The notes: generated by a model from the letters alone, not told the origin. A stretch of 64,000 nucleotides of DNA from Streptomyces capitiformicae (GCF_002214185.1 NZ_CP022161.1:620001-684000); one strand, 5' to 3'. Positions 28,605 through 38,615 are shown, counted from the first letter of the stretch. A program made the numbers and translations.

Positions 28605-29003
28605 TTACTGGTTCTGGTTCTCACCGCGGTAGTACTCGAAGACCCAGCCCCACAGGCCGATCATGATGATCGGGGCCGAGAAGTACAGCAGCCACCAGCC
28701 GAAGACGACGCCCATGAAGGCGAGCGCGCCACCGATGGCCAGGGACAGCGGCTGCCAGCTGTGCGGGCTGAAGAAGCCCAGCTCGCCCGCGTCGTCCGCG
28801 ACGTCGGCCTCCTTGTCGTCCTGCGCGCCCACGTCGACCCGCCGGGCCGTGAAGGCCAGGTAGTAGCCGACCATGATGCACAGGCCGAAGGCCAGGAAGA
28901 GCGCCGTGGTACCGGCCGGCTCCTTCGACCACACGCCATAGACGATCGCCATGGCGAGGACGAAGACGCTCAGCCAGATGAACATCTTGCCCTGGATCTT
29001 CAC
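28605..29003 (-). CDS. ctaF: Cytochrome c oxidase subunit IV (actinobacterial)
   Basis: 132 residues, four hydrophobic helices ([20 protein letters not shown] first), with the acidic loop [19 protein letters not shown] typical of the actinobacterial subunit IV. Its ATG overlaps the ctaD stop by four bases. Confidence 0.95.
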   Translation of the reverse strand: MKIQGKMFIWLSVFVLAMAIVYGVWSKEPAGTTALFLAFGLCIMVGYYLAFTARRVDVGAQDDKEADVADDAGELGFFSPHSWQPLSLAIGGALAFMGVVFGWWLLYFSAPIIMIGLWGWVFEYYRGENQNQ

Positions 29004-30742
29004 TTGCCGGCCTCCTTGCTGACGCCGCTGCCCGCGAGCTCACCGGCGCCGGGGCCGCCGTGCGCGAGCTGCTCCAGCGCGGCGATCTCCGGGTGGTGCA
29101 GGTCGAACGCCGGGGATTCGCTGCGGATCCGCGGCAGGGTGAGGAAGTTGTGCCGCGGCGGCGGGCAGGAAGTCGCCCACTCCAGCGAACGGCCGTAGCC
29201 CCACGGGTCGTCGACCTCGACCGGCTTGCCGTACTTGGCCGTCTTCCAGACGTTGTAGAGGAACGGCAGGATCGACAGGCCGAGGACGAACGAGGCGATC
29301 GTGGAGATCGTGTTCAGGGCGGTGAAGCCGTCGGCCGCGAGGTAGTCCGCGTACCGGCGCGGCATGCCCTCGGCGCCCAGCCAGTGCTGGACGAGGAACG
29401 TGCCGTGGAAGCCGATGAACAGCGTCCAGAAGGTGATCTTGCCGAGGCGCTCGTCGAGCATCTTGCCCGTCATCTTCGGCCACCAGAAGTGGAAGCCGGA
29501 GAACATCGCGAACACCACGGTGCCGAAGACGACGTAGTGGAAGTGCGCCACCACGAAGTACGAGTCGGAGACGTGGAAGTCCATGGGCGGCGAGGCCAGG
29601 ATGACACCGGTCAGACCACCGAAGGTGAAGGTGATCAGGAAGCCCGTCGCCCACAGCATCGGCGTCTCGAAGGACAGCGAGCCCTTCCACATCGTTCCGA
29701 TCCAGTTGAAGAACTTCACGCCCGTTGGGACGGCGATGAGGAACGTCATGAAGGAGAAGAACGGAAGGAGCACACCGCCGGTGACGTACATGTGGTGCGC
29801 CCACACCGTCACGGACAGACCCGCGATCGCGATGGTCGCACCGATCAGGCCCATGTAGCCGAACATCGGCTTGCGGGAGAAGACCGGGATGACCTCGGAG
29901 ATGATGCCGAAGAACGGCAGGGCGATGATGTACACCTCTGGGTGGCCGAAGAACCAGAAGAGGTGCTGCCAGAGCAACGCGCCGCCGTTGGCCGCTTCGA
30001 AGATTTGCGAGCCGAACTTGCGGTCCGCCTCCAGGGCGAACAGCGCGGCCGCGAGGACCGGGAAGGCCAGCAGGACCAGGACACCGGTCAGCAGCACGTT
30101 CCAGGTGAAGATCGGCATGCGGAACATGGTCATGCCGGGCGCGCGCATGCAGATGATCGTGGTGATGAAGTTGACCGAGCCGAGGATCGTGCCGAAGCCG
30201 GAGAAGGCCAGACCCATGATCCACATGTCGGCGCCGACGCCCGGCGAGCGGACCGCGTCCGACAGCGGGGAGTAGGCGAACCAGCCGAAGTCGGCCGCAC
30301 CCTGCGGGGTGAGGAAGCCGGCCACCGCGATCAGCGAGCCGAAGAGGTACAGCCAGTAGGCGAACATGTTCAGCCGCGGGAACGCCACGTCGGGCGCGCC
30401 GATCTGCAGCGGCATGATCCAGTTCGCGAATCCGGCGAACAGCGGCGTCGCGAACATCAGCAGCATGATCGTGCCGTGCATCGTGAACGCCTGGTTGAAC
30501 TGCTCGTTCGTCATGATCTGCGTACCCGGGCGGGCGAGCTCGGCGCGCATGAAGAGCGCCATGACGCCGCCGATGCAGAAGAACGCGAACGACGTGACCA
30601 GGTACAGCGTGCCGATCGTCTTGTGGTCGGTGGTCGTCAGCCACTTCACCACGACGTTGCCGGGCTGCTTGCGCCGGACCGGGAGCTCGTCTTCGTACGA
30701 GCCCTCGGCGGCAGCACCCTGAGGTTCGTTGAGGATGCTCAC
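29000..30742 (-). CDS. ctaD: Cytochrome c oxidase subunit I
   Basis: Catalytic aa3 subunit, 580 residues, 12 helices. Visible ligands: [12 protein letters not shown] (heme a His), [10 protein letters not shown] (CuB His and cross-linked Tyr), [10 protein letters not shown] (CuB His pair) and [11 protein letters not shown] (heme a3 and heme a His). Start and stop each overlap the flanking cta genes. It pumps protons and reduces O2. Confidence 0.98.
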   Translation of the reverse strand: MSILNEPQGAAAEGSYEDELPVRRKQPGNVVVKWLTTTDHKTIGTLYLVTSFAFFCIGGVMALFMRAELARPGTQIMTNEQFNQAFTMHGTIMLLMFATPLFAGFANWIMPLQIGAPDVAFPRLNMFAYWLYLFGSLIAVAGFLTPQGAADFGWFAYSPLSDAVRSPGVGADMWIMGLAFSGFGTILGSVNFITTIICMRAPGMTMFRMPIFTWNVLLTGVLVLLAFPVLAAALFALEADRKFGSQIFEAANGGALLWQHLFWFFGHPEVYIIALPFFGIISEVIPVFSRKPMFGYMGLIGATIAIAGLSVTVWAHHMYVTGGVLLPFFSFMTFLIAVPTGVKFFNWIGTMWKGSLSFETPMLWATGFLITFTFGGLTGVILASPPMDFHVSDSYFVVAHFHYVVFGTVVFAMFSGFHFWWPKMTGKMLDERLGKITFWTLFIGFHGTFLVQHWLGAEGMPRRYADYLAADGFTALNTISTIASFVLGLSILPFLYNVWKTAKYGKPVEVDDPWGYGRSLEWATSCPPPRHNFLTLPRIRSESPAFDLHHPEIAALEQLAHGGPGAGELAGSGVSKEAGK

Positions 30743-31698
30743 AGTTGGTTCGTCTCCCGGTTCTTCTCGTGGCTCGTCTGCTCAATGCCGGCCGGGACGT
30801 AACCGGTCTGCCCCTTCTCCGCGAGCTCCTTGAGGTGCTGCTCGTAGCGCTCGGGGGAGACGACCTTCACGTTGAAGAGCATCCGAGAGTGGTCCACGCC
30901 GCACAGTTCGGCGCACTTGCCCAGGAAGGTGCCCTCCTGGTTGGGGGTCACCTGGAAGGCGTTGGTGTGGCCCGGGATGACGTCCTGCTTCATCAGGAAC
31001 GGCACCACCCAGAAGGAGTGGATGACGTCACGCGAGGTGAGGACGAAGCGGACCGTCTTGCCCTTGGGGAGCCAGAGGGTCGGGCCGGGGTTACCGGTGT
31101 CCGGGTTCTCGTCACCGGGGATGCCGCAGGTGTACACACCGCCGGCGTCCGCCGGGAAGTCCTTCTTGAACCGGTCCGGGATGGCGGCCAGGTTCTCGTC
31201 GGTCTTCGCGTCGCCGGTGGAGCCGTCGACGTTCTCGATGTAGTTGAAGCACCAGCTCCACTGGAAGCCGACCACGTTAACCGTGAGGTCGGGCTTCTTC
31301 GACGTGTCGAGGAGCTTCGACTCGTCGCGGGCGGTGAAGTAGAAGAGCACCGAGACGATGATCAGCGGGACGACCGTGTACAGCGCCTCGATGGGCATGT
31401 TGTACCGGGTCTGTGGGGGAACTTCGACCTTGGTGCGGCTGCGCCGGTGGAAGAAAGCACTCCACAGGATCAGGCCCCAGACCAGTACGCCCGTGGCGAG
31501 CGCGGCGGCCCACGACCCCTGCCAGAGGGAGAGGATCCGCGGAGCCTCTTCCGTGGTCGGGGTGGGCATACCAAGGCGGGGGAAGTCCTCCCATGTGCAA
31601 CCGGTGGCGGTCGCCAGGACCAGGCCTGCGGTCAATGCCTGCAGCAGCTTCCGCCGCATCGGGCGCCGCGGCGAGCGGTCGGAGCCGTTGGGACTCAC
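30739..31698 (-). CDS. ctaC: Cytochrome c oxidase subunit II
   Basis: 319 residues from GTG 31698: lipoprotein signal with Cys34 in ATATGC, two transmembrane helices, then the CuA domain with [12 protein letters not shown] (both Cys, His and Met ligands) and an inserted segment around [22 protein letters not shown] precedes the GTG. An ATG further upstream (31803) reads through Arg-rich sequence and is rejected. First gene of ctaCDF. Confidence 0.96.
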   Translation of the reverse strand: MSPNGSDRSPRRPMRRKLLQALTAGLVLATATGCTWEDFPRLGMPTPTTEEAPRILSLWQGSWAAALATGVLVWGLILWSAFFHRRSRTKVEVPPQTRYNMPIEALYTVVPLIIVSVLFYFTARDESKLLDTSKKPDLTVNVVGFQWSWCFNYIENVDGSTGDAKTDENLAAIPDRFKKDFPADAGGVYTCGIPGDENPDTGNPGPTLWLPKGKTVRFVLTSRDVIHSFWVVPFLMKQDVIPGHTNAFQVTPNQEGTFLGKCAELCGVDHSRMLFNVKVVSPERYEQHLKELAEKGQTGYVPAGIEQTSHEKNRETNQL

Positions 31699-31894
31699 GT
31701 AGCGCCTTCCCGAGAGTCTCGCCCGCGCGGTATGGCTGCGGCCTTCTCGCTGGTCGGTCGCCGCCCTGCGACGGGCAGGGGTTTGGATGTTTATGCGGAC
31801 CAAACCCTACTGGACGCGATTTGGGGGTGCGCGGGGAGGGGGTGCCAACTCGCCGGGGGTCACTTGTAGCGGTTACCTGGGGTGGGCGGGAGCG

Positions 31895-31993
31895 CCTAAT
31901 AGCTCGGGAGTTCGGGTGTTTTGGCGGGTGCGGCGTGCGTTGTGGTTGTTCGCGCCCCGCGGCGGAGCCGCTGATGTCACCGCCCGCGCCCCT
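31895..31993. repeat. Dispersed modular element, copy 4
   Basis: Begins TAATAGCTCGGGAGTTCGGG, continues with GGCGGGTGCGGCGTG and the phrase GCGGCGGAGCCGC (31959-31971), and ends CCCGCGCCCCT (31983-31993). It is unusual in lying between two divergent genes. The rest of the 326-base gap 31699-32024 shows the ctaC leader and no other feature. Confidence 0.8.
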
Positions 31994-32024
31994 ATTTGCC
32001 GAGCCCAGGTCCTAACGTTGAGCT

Positions 32025-33407
32025 GTGGTCTACTTCGACGCTGCTTCCGCCGCTCCTCTTCATCCCGTTGCCCGGCAGGCTCTTGCCGCCTCACTGGATG
32101 AGGGGTGGGCCGATCCCGCTCGTCTTTATCAGGAGGGGCGGCGGGCTCGGATGTTGTTGGACGCCGCTCGGGAGGCGGCGGCCGAGGCCGTGGGGTGTCG
32201 GGCGGACGAGGTGGTGTTCACGTCGTCGGGGACTCGGGCCGTGCACTCCGGGATCGCGGGGGTGTTGGCGGGGCGGCGGCGGGTGGGGCGCCACCTGATC
32301 GTGTCAGCCGTCGAACATTCCTCGGTGCTCCATTCGGCAGAGGTGTTCGAGGCGGGCGGAGGAACGGTCACGCGGGTGGCCGTGGATCGAACCGGTACGG
32401 CCACCGCGTCCTCGTACGCCGAGGCTCTCCGGCCCGACACCGCGCTCGCCTGTCTGCAGTCCGCCAACCATGAGGTGGGGACCGAACAGCCGGTCGCCGA
32501 GGTGGCGTCGGTGTGCCGGGAGGCCGGGGTGCCGTTGCTGGTGGACGCGGCGCAGTCGCTCGGGTGGGGGCGAGTGGACGGGGAATGGTCGGTTTTGACC
32601 GGCAGTGCCCATAAATGGGGTGGCCCGCCCGGAGTTGGGCTGCTCGTCGTACGCAAAGGCGTCCGGTTCGCTGCTCAAGGGCCCGCCGACGAGCGGGAGT
32701 CGGGGCGGGCCGCCGGCTTCGAGAACATCCCGGCCATCGTGGCGGCGGTCGCCTCACTGCGGGCCGTACGGGCGGAGGCGGCCGCGGAGGCCGTACGGCT
32801 ACGGGAGTTGACGGATCGCATCCGGACGCGGGTGCCGTTGCTGGTGCCGGATGTGGAGGTGGTCGGGCATCCGACGCGCCGGCTGCCCGGCGTGGTCACT
32901 TTCTCGTGTCTCTATGTCGATGGGGAGACATTGCTGCACGAGCTGGATCGCGAGGGCTTCTCCGTGTCTTCGGGTTCCTCGTGCACGAGCAGCACGTTGA
33001 CGCCCAGCCATGTGCTGCGGGCCATGGGAGTGCTCAGCGAGGGGAACGTGCGGGTGTCACTGCCGACCGGGGCGGTGGAGGAGGACGTCGAGCGGTTCCT
33101 GGCGGTGCTGCCGGGGGCGGTCGCGGCCGTACGGGAGAAGCTGGGGGCCCCTGTACCGGCCGACGTGGCCGTCGTACGGGACGACGTCCTCGTGGTGGAC
33201 GCGCTGGGCAAGCGATGCCCGCTCCCCGTGATCGAGCTGGCGAAGGTCATCGGGGACGTACCGGTCGGGGGCACGGTCCGGGTCCTGTCCGACGACGAGG
33301 CGGCCCGCCTGGACATCCCGGCGTGGTGCGAGATGCGGGGCCAGGAGTACGTGGGGGAAGAGCGGGCGGAGAGGGGTTCGGCGTATGTGGTGCGAAGGGT
33401 GAGTTGA
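32025..33407 (+). CDS. Cysteine desulfurase fused to a TusA-like sulfur carrier
   Basis: 460 residues. The first 370 form a class V PLP cysteine desulfurase: VYFDAASAAPLHP, VEHSSVLHSA, ANHEVGTEQP, LVDAAQSLGW, the PLP Lys in GSAHKWGGP, and the catalytic-loop Cys in SSGSSCTSS. The last 75 residues are a TusA/SirA domain with the sulfur-accepting Cys in KRCPLPVIELAK. The fusion should let sulfur pass directly from the desulfurase to the carrier. GTG at 32025; TAACGT six bases upstream suggests a leaderless mRNA. It lies near erpA, in keeping with an Fe-S or thiolation role. Confidence 0.92.
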   Translation: MVYFDAASAAPLHPVARQALAASLDEGWADPARLYQEGRRARMLLDAAREAAAEAVGCRADEVVFTSSGTRAVHSGIAGVLAGRRRVGRHLIVSAVEHSSVLHSAEVFEAGGGTVTRVAVDRTGTATASSYAEALRPDTALACLQSANHEVGTEQPVAEVASVCREAGVPLLVDAAQSLGWGRVDGEWSVLTGSAHKWGGPPGVGLLVVRKGVRFAAQGPADERESGRAAGFENIPAIVAAVASLRAVRAEAAAEAVRLRELTDRIRTRVPLLVPDVEVVGHPTRRLPGVVTFSCLYVDGETLLHELDREGFSVSSGSSCTSSTLTPSHVLRAMGVLSEGNVRVSLPTGAVEEDVERFLAVLPGAVAAVREKLGAPVPADVAVVRDDVLVVDALGKRCPLPVIELAKVIGDVPVGGTVRVLSDDEAARLDIPAWCEMRGQEYVGEERAERGSAYVVRRVS

Positions 33408-33482
33408 GGCGATACCCGCGCCCCTGGTTTTGAGGGGCGCGGGCTGTGTCGAGCATGCGGCTCCGCCGGGTGGGCGCGAGCC
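33408..33482. repeat. Dispersed modular element, copy 5, with perfect hairpin
   Basis: Fills the gap between convergent genes. CCCGCGCCCCT (33415-33425) pairs perfectly with AGGGGCGCGGG (33433-33443), loop of 7; then the inverted phrase CGGCTCCGCCGGGTGGGCGCGAG. Probable bidirectional terminator. Confidence 0.85.
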
Positions 33483-34457
33483 TCAGCCGAGGTGGGCCTG
33501 CACCTCTTCGGCGGCGTCCTGGCCGTACGCCTTGGTGAACCGCTCCATGAAGTGCGCCCGACGCAGCTGGTACTCCTGCGTACCGACCGTCTCGATGACC
33601 AGCGTCGCGAGCATGCACCCGACCTGCGCGGCCCGCTCCAGCGAGACGCCCCAGGCGAGACCCGAGAGGAACCCCGCACGGAAGGCGTCGCCGACGCCCG
33701 TGGGGTCGGCCTTGCGCTCCTCGTCGGGGCAGCCGACCTCGATCGGGTCGTGGCCGGCGCGCTCGACGCGGACGCCCTGCGCGCCGAGCGTGGTCACCCG
33801 GTGGCCGACCTTCCCGAGGATCTCGGCGTCCGACCAGCCGGTCTTGGACTCGATGAGGCCCTTCTCGTACTCGTTGGAGAAGAGGTACGTGGCGCCGTCC
33901 AGCAGCACCCGGATCTCGTCGCCGTTCATGCGGGCGATCTGCTGGGAGAAGTCGGCGGCGAAGGGGATGCCCCGGGAGCGGCACTCCTCGGTGTGGCGGA
34001 GCATCGCCTCGGGGTCGTCCGCGCCGATGAGGACGAGGTCGAGGCCGCCGACGCGGTCGGCGACGGTCTTGAGCTCGATGAGGCGGGCCTCGCTCATGGC
34101 TCCGGTGTAGAAGGAGCCGATCTGGTTGTGGTCGGAGTCCGTGGTGCAGACGAAGCGGGCCGTGTGCAACGTCTCGGAGATGCGCACGGAGGCCGTGTCC
34201 ACACCGTGCCGGTCGAGCCACGCGCGGTACTCGTCGAAGTCCGAGCCCGCCGCGCCGACGAGGACCGGGGTGGTGCCGAGCTGCCCCATGCCGAACGCGA
34301 TGTTCGCGCCGACGCCGCCCCGGCGTACGTCGAGCTGATCGACGAGGAAGGAGAGGGAGACCGTGTGCAGCTGGTCCGCGACGAGTTGATCGGCGAAGCG
34401 GCCGGGGAAGGTCATCAGATGGTCTGTGGCGATGGAGCCGGAGACTGCGATACGCAC
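33483..34457 (-). CDS. adoK: Adenosine kinase-like PfkB-family kinase
   Basis: 324 residues of the ribokinase/PfkB fold. SGSIATDHLMTFPGRF, RRGGVGANIAFGMGQLG and DPTGVGDAFRAGF (anion hole and catalytic Asp) match, from memory, the unusual bacterial adenosine kinase Rv2202c of M. tuberculosis nearly block for block, and the position beside erpA and the cta genes is also shared. It would salvage adenosine to AMP. The GTG start at 34457 has AGGAG 12 bases upstream. Other sugar-kinase activity is possible. Confidence 0.85.
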   Translation of the reverse strand: MRIAVSGSIATDHLMTFPGRFADQLVADQLHTVSLSFLVDQLDVRRGGVGANIAFGMGQLGTTPVLVGAAGSDFDEYRAWLDRHGVDTASVRISETLHTARFVCTTDSDHNQIGSFYTGAMSEARLIELKTVADRVGGLDLVLIGADDPEAMLRHTEECRSRGIPFAADFSQQIARMNGDEIRVLLDGATYLFSNEYEKGLIESKTGWSDAEILGKVGHRVTTLGAQGVRVERAGHDPIEVGCPDEERKADPTGVGDAFRAGFLSGLAWGVSLERAAQVGCMLATLVIETVGTQEYQLRRAHFMERFTKAYGQDAAEEVQAHLG

Positions 34458-34591
34458 GGCGAGGACACGCTCCTGCGAGGGAGAGGCAATTGACAGTTCA
34501 CGCTACCGGGTCGTCCGCGCGCTCTGAAGCAGGCAAAACTACCCGATAGTAGGGCTTTCTTCGCGGGGCTCGTGGTGCATACGGTTCCGAT

Positions 34592-34801
34592 ATGACGAAC
34601 CCCAAGATCCACGGCACCGCCCCGCTCGACCTCGACGGCGATCTCGCGGCGCTGCGCGGCGACTGCGCCCGGATGGTGCCGCACTGGGCGGCCCCCGCGA
34701 AGGTCATTACGGCTCCGGTGTCCCCTTCGCTCATTCATGGGGTGAAGGTGCCTGCGACTTCCGCGCGGCTCGTGGACGCGATGTCCGACTACGGCGACTG
34801 A
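34592..34801 (+). CDS. Small conserved hypothetical protein
   Basis: 69 residues, soluble, beginning MTNPKIHGTAPLDLDGDLAAL, no signal or membrane segment. TACGGT lies six bases before the ATG, fitting a leaderless mRNA, and codon use is typical. It is divergent from the adenosine kinase gene. No recognisable domain. Confidence 0.65.
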   Translation: MTNPKIHGTAPLDLDGDLAALRGDCARMVPHWAAPAKVITAPVSPSLIHGVKVPATSARLVDAMSDYGD

Positions 34802-34915
34802 GGGCACGGGCCCGGCTCTACGGCTCGAACAGGGAACCATCGGCTCCTCCGTCGCGTCCCATCGCTGTCCCCCGTATAGGGGATGCGGTGTACGACCAGC
34901 CGAAGGAGCGATGCG

Positions 34916-36610
34916 GTGAACTCCGAGCGACCCGACAACCCCGAGAACCCGGACGAGGGCCCCGAGCCCGACGCCACCGAGGAGATCAGGGCTGCCGGGG
35001 ATGACGCCAGCGAGCCCGGCACGACCGCCGAGTCCGGCACGACCGCCGAGCCTGTCTCGACCGCCGAGCCTGTCTCGGCCGAGGCCGACGAAGCCGAGAA
35101 GACGGACGAGTCCGGCGAGTCCGACGAGACGGATGAGACCGGCGAGGCCGCCGCGGTCACGGGGAGTGACGCGGATGACGGTGACGCATCCGAGGACGGC
35201 GATCGTGGGCAAGTCGTCGAGGTCGGCGGAGGCGCCGAGCCACCGCGTCGGCGGCGTTCGCGGGTGGCTGTCGTGTCGATGGCTGTGGCGGTGCTGCTCG
35301 TCGGGGGTGGTGGGGCGTACCTCGCCACTACCGCTTCCAGCGGATCCGGTGGTTCCGGTGGTTCCAGTTCTCCGGGCGGCGACGGCACTCCCCCGCCGCT
35401 GGCGCTCGACGGCTACACCGAGGGTGGTGTGAACGGCATAGCCCCGGGTGAGCCGAACCCCAACGGTGTGACCTATCGTGCGGGCGGCGAGCTGCCCGAC
35501 GGTCCCGGCTCGGCGCCCGTGTACACGGTCAAGGGTGAGGTGACGGCCGCCGAGGTGGCCCGGCTCGCGAAGGCGCTCGGCGTGGAGGGCACACCCGTGG
35601 CCGAGGGCGAGATCTGGCGGGTCGGGAGCGTGGGGGACGATTCGGGACCGACTCTCCAGGTCAACAAGCAGTCGCCGGGGGCCTGGACGTTCAGCAAGTT
35701 CGCGGCGGGCACCGACAACTGCAAGAAGGGCGCCGTCTGCGCCTTCGGCACCACGACCGGGGCCGGCGATCCCGTGAGCGAGGCGGTGGCCAAGAAGGCG
35801 GCGGCCCCGGTGCTCAAGGCCGCCGGCCAGGACGACGCCAAGCTCGACGCCTCCCAACTCCTCGGCGCCGTACGGGTGGTGAACGCCGATCCCGAGATCG
35901 GCGGGCTGCCCACGTACGGCTGGGCGACCGGCATCCAGGTCGGCGCCGACGGTCAAGTGGTCGGCGGCAGCGGCAACGTCAAGTCGCCGGTGAAGAGCGA
36001 CACGTATCCCGTGGTCGACGCGGAGCGGGCGCTGGAGCTGATGAACGACTCCGGGCAGGAGATCGGCCCGGAGCCGTTCACGACGGCCTCGACGTCGGAG
36101 GCCGTGACGGTCGAGAAGGCGGTGTTCGGGCTGGCCTCGCACCAGGTGGGCGGCCGGCCGGCGCTGGTGCCGTCCTGGATGTTCGAGGTACGGCCGAAGG
36201 GTGCCGCGGAGAGCTACACGGTGACGCATCCGGCGATCGACCCCGAGTACCTGGCCTCCCCCGAGCCTCGGTCGGAGCCGACCGAGGCACCGGCCGACCC
36301 GGACGAGCCGACCACGGACCCGGCCTCGCGGGACGTCGAGATCCAGGGCTACACGGTCGACGGCGACAAGCTGACCGTGACCTTCTGGGGCGGGGTGTGC
36401 AGCGACTACTCGGCCTCGGTGACCGAGGAGGACGGCAAGGTGACGGTCACCGTGACCGAGACCCCCTGGGAGGACAAGGTCTGCATCCTGATCGCCAAGG
36501 CGGTCGAGCGGACCGTGGAGCTGGACCAGCCGCTCGGCGACCGCGAGGTGGTCGGGTCGGACGGCAAGAAGATCCCGCAGGGCGGGATCTCGGAGCTGGA
36601 GCCGCAGTAA
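34916..36610 (+). CDS. Large membrane-anchored protein with acidic cytoplasmic arm
   Basis: 564 residues. GTG 34916 is set by AAGGAG at 34903-34908, seven bases upstream. Residues 1-105 are highly acidic (Asp/Glu/Thr/Ser repeats); RRRRSR then a single transmembrane helix (about 112-132, VVSMAVAVLLVGGGGAYLA) anchors it, followed by a Gly/Ser linker and an extracytoplasmic domain of about 410 residues with Cys in CKKGAVC and later CSDY/VCIL that may form disulfides. No enzymatic motif is evident. The position next to erpA matches Rv2203 of M. tuberculosis, also a single-span protein. Function unknown. Confidence 0.8.
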   Translation: MNSERPDNPENPDEGPEPDATEEIRAAGDDASEPGTTAESGTTAEPVSTAEPVSAEADEAEKTDESGESDETDETGEAAAVTGSDADDGDASEDGDRGQVVEVGGGAEPPRRRRSRVAVVSMAVAVLLVGGGGAYLATTASSGSGGSGGSSSPGGDGTPPPLALDGYTEGGVNGIAPGEPNPNGVTYRAGGELPDGPGSAPVYTVKGEVTAAEVARLAKALGVEGTPVAEGEIWRVGSVGDDSGPTLQVNKQSPGAWTFSKFAAGTDNCKKGAVCAFGTTTGAGDPVSEAVAKKAAAPVLKAAGQDDAKLDASQLLGAVRVVNADPEIGGLPTYGWATGIQVGADGQVVGGSGNVKSPVKSDTYPVVDAERALELMNDSGQEIGPEPFTTASTSEAVTVEKAVFGLASHQVGGRPALVPSWMFEVRPKGAAESYTVTHPAIDPEYLASPEPRSEPTEAPADPDEPTTDPASRDVEIQGYTVDGDKLTVTFWGGVCSDYSASVTEEDGKVTVTVTETPWEDKVCILIAKAVERTVELDQPLGDREVVGSDGKKIPQGGISELEPQ

Positions 36611-36624
36611 CGGCTGACACGTGC

Positions 36625-36697
36625 ACGAAGGCGGCGTCCCCGTCGGAGGGGGACGCCGCCTTCGTATGACGCCGCCTTCGTATGACGCCGCCTTCGT
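36625..36697. terminator. 17-bp stem terminator with a duplicated arm
   Basis: Left arm 36625-36641 pairs perfectly with 36649-36665 (7-base loop). The end of the right arm is then repeated twice more as ATGACGCCGCCTTCGT at 36666-36681 and 36682-36697. It lies between convergent genes and can serve both. Confidence 0.9.
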
Positions 36698-36726
36698 ATG
36701 CGTAGCGCTACGGGATGTGCGGGGGC

Positions 36727-37083
36727 TCAGCTGAAGGAGTCGCCGCAGGCGCAGGAGCCCGTCGCGTTCGGGTTGTCGATCGTGAAGCCCTGCTTCTCGA
36801 TGGTGTCGACGAAGTCGATGGACGCGCCGCCCAGGTAGGGAGCGCTCATACGATCGGTGACGACCTTGACACCGCCGAAGTCCTTGACGACGTCACCGTC
36901 GAGGGAACGCTCGTCGAAGAAGAGCTGGTAGCGCAGACCGGAGCAGCCGCCGGGCTGAACGGCGACGCGCAGCGCCAGATCGTCACGGCCTTCCTGGTCG
37001 AGCAGGGCCTTGACCTTCGCCGCGGCGGCGTCGGACAGGATGATGCCGTCGGTGACGGTGCTGGTCTCGTCCGATACGGACAT
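36727..37083 (-). CDS. erpA: Iron-sulfur cluster insertion protein ErpA
   Basis: A-type Fe-S carrier of 118 residues. The three cluster-binding Cys are present: GGCSGLRYQ and GSCACGDSF at the C-terminus. It hands clusters to client enzymes; quinolinate synthase, encoded next door and divergently, is a 4Fe-4S enzyme and a plausible client. Confidence 0.96.
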   Translation of the reverse strand: MSVSDETSTVTDGIILSDAAAAKVKALLDQEGRDDLALRVAVQPGGCSGLRYQLFFDERSLDGDVVKDFGGVKVVTDRMSAPYLGGASIDFVDTIEKQGFTIDNPNATGSCACGDSFS

Positions 37084-37246
37084 CTACATCTCTCCCGGGT
37101 TGTACGGAGACTGCTTGCTGACGAGTGCAACCGGCGGGGCCGTGGATTCATTCCGGACGGAGCACATGTCTTTGGGTCTTCGGTTGGGCTTCTTTCATGC
37201 TCGCACATGCGCCGGAGTGTCGACAGAAGCCTGTGGACAAGCCTGC

Positions 37247-37280
37247 GGGTTTCGCAAGCCTTCGGGTTTCGCAAGCCTTC
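37247..37280. repeat. Two tandem 17-bp repeats upstream of nadA
   Basis: GGGTTTCGCAAGCCTTC at 37247-37263 and again immediately at 37264-37280, within the 347-base gap between erpA and nadA. A partial third copy begins with GGGATTC. Confidence 0.85.
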
Positions 37281-37319
37281 GGGATTCACGTCACATCGAC
37301 ACTATGACCATCGTCAACG

Positions 37320-37350
37320 TGACGCGAAGCGGTTATGATAGATAGCGTCA
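37320..37350 (+). promoter_or_regulatory. Candidate nadA promoter with flanking dyad
   Basis: TATGAT at 37334-37339 is a good -10 box. TGACGC (37320-37325) and GCGTCA (37345-37350) lie symmetrically around it, as an operator for a repressor of NAD synthesis might. A 9-bp perfect hairpin (37381-37389 with 37395-37403) follows in the leader. Confidence 0.45.
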
Positions 37351-37430
37351 TTTCGACGAAAAGGCTTAGCCCGTATGTCCCGCCGGCCCTCCCCGGGCCG
37401 GCGAGCCGCAGAACAGAAAGGGTGTGTGTC

Positions 37431-38615
37431 GTGACCACCGCCCAGACCCAGGAGCTCGACGTACAGCCGACGCCCCTCGCCCTGCTGCTGCTCGGCCGTG
37501 AGGCCGACCCGAGGAGCGAGCGCGGTGTCGAGTGTCCCGGCGACCTCCCCTCCCCCTCCGACCCCGACCTGGTGGAGCGCGCCCGCGCGGCCAAGGAGAA
37601 GCTCGGGGACAAGGTCTTCGTGCTCGGCCACCACTACCAGCGCGACGAGGTCATCCAGTTCGCGGACGTCACGGGCGACTCCTTCAAGCTGGCCCGGGAC
37701 GCGGCGGCGCGGCCCGAGGCGGAGTACATCGTGTTCTGCGGTGTGCACTTCATGGCCGAGTCGGCGGACATCCTGACCTCCGACGACCAGAAGGTGGTCC
37801 TGCCGGATCTGGCGGCGGGCTGTTCGATGGCGGACATGGCGACGGCCGAGCAGGTCGCCGAGTGCTGGGACGTGCTCACCGAGGCCGGGATAGCCGAGCA
37901 GGTCGTGCCCGTCTCGTACATGAACTCCTCCGCCGACATCAAGGCGTTCACCGGTAAGCACGGTGGCACGATCTGCACCTCCTCGAACGCGAAACGGGCC
38001 CTGGACTGGGCCTTCGAGCAGGGGGAGAAGGTGCTGTTCCTGCCGGACCAGCATCTGGGGCGGAACACCGCGGTGCGGGACATGGGGATGTCGCTCGACG
38101 ACTGTGTCGTCTACAACCCGCACAAGCCGGGTGGGGGCGTCACCGTCGAGCAGCTGCGGGCCGCGAAGATGATTCTTTGGCGGGGGCACTGCTCGGTGCA
38201 CGGGCGCTTCAGCCTGGAGTCGGTCGAGGACGTGCGGGCCCGGATTCCCGGCGTGAATGTCCTGGTCCACCCCGAGTGCAAGCACGAGGTCGTGGCGGCG
38301 GCGGACTATGTCGGCTCGACCGAGTACATCATCAAGGCTCTGGAGGCCGCGCCCGCCGGGTCCAAGTGGGCCATCGGGACCGAGCTGAACCTGGTCCGCC
38401 GTCTGGCGAACCGTTTCGCTCCCGAGGGCAAGGAGATCGTGTTCCTCGACAAGACGGTCTGCTTCTGCTCCACCATGAACCGCATCGACCTGCCCCACCT
38501 GGTCTGGACCCTGGAGTCGCTGGCCGAGGGCACCCTCGTCAACCGCATCGAGGTCGACAAGGAGACGGAGGCGTTCGCGAAGCTGGCGCTTGAGCGGATG
38601 CTGGCGTTGCCGTAA
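37431..38615 (+). CDS. nadA: Quinolinate synthase
   Basis: Condenses iminoaspartate with dihydroxyacetone phosphate in NAD synthesis; 4Fe-4S enzyme. 394 residues from GTG 37431 (AGAAAGGG eight bases upstream). FVLGHHYQRDEVIQFAD, FCGVHFMAESADIL and DLAAGCSMADM are typical; the cluster Cys ligands sit in AAGCSMA, HPECKHEV and the late DKTVCFCSTMNR. Monocistronic; nadB and nadC are not in the window. Confidence 0.97.
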   Translation: MTTAQTQELDVQPTPLALLLLGREADPRSERGVECPGDLPSPSDPDLVERARAAKEKLGDKVFVLGHHYQRDEVIQFADVTGDSFKLARDAAARPEAEYIVFCGVHFMAESADILTSDDQKVVLPDLAAGCSMADMATAEQVAECWDVLTEAGIAEQVVPVSYMNSSADIKAFTGKHGGTICTSSNAKRALDWAFEQGEKVLFLPDQHLGRNTAVRDMGMSLDDCVVYNPHKPGGGVTVEQLRAAKMILWRGHCSVHGRFSLESVEDVRARIPGVNVLVHPECKHEVVAAADYVGSTEYIIKALEAAPAGSKWAIGTELNLVRRLANRFAPEGKEIVFLDKTVCFCSTMNRIDLPHLVWTLESLAEGTLVNRIEVDKETEAFAKLALERMLALP

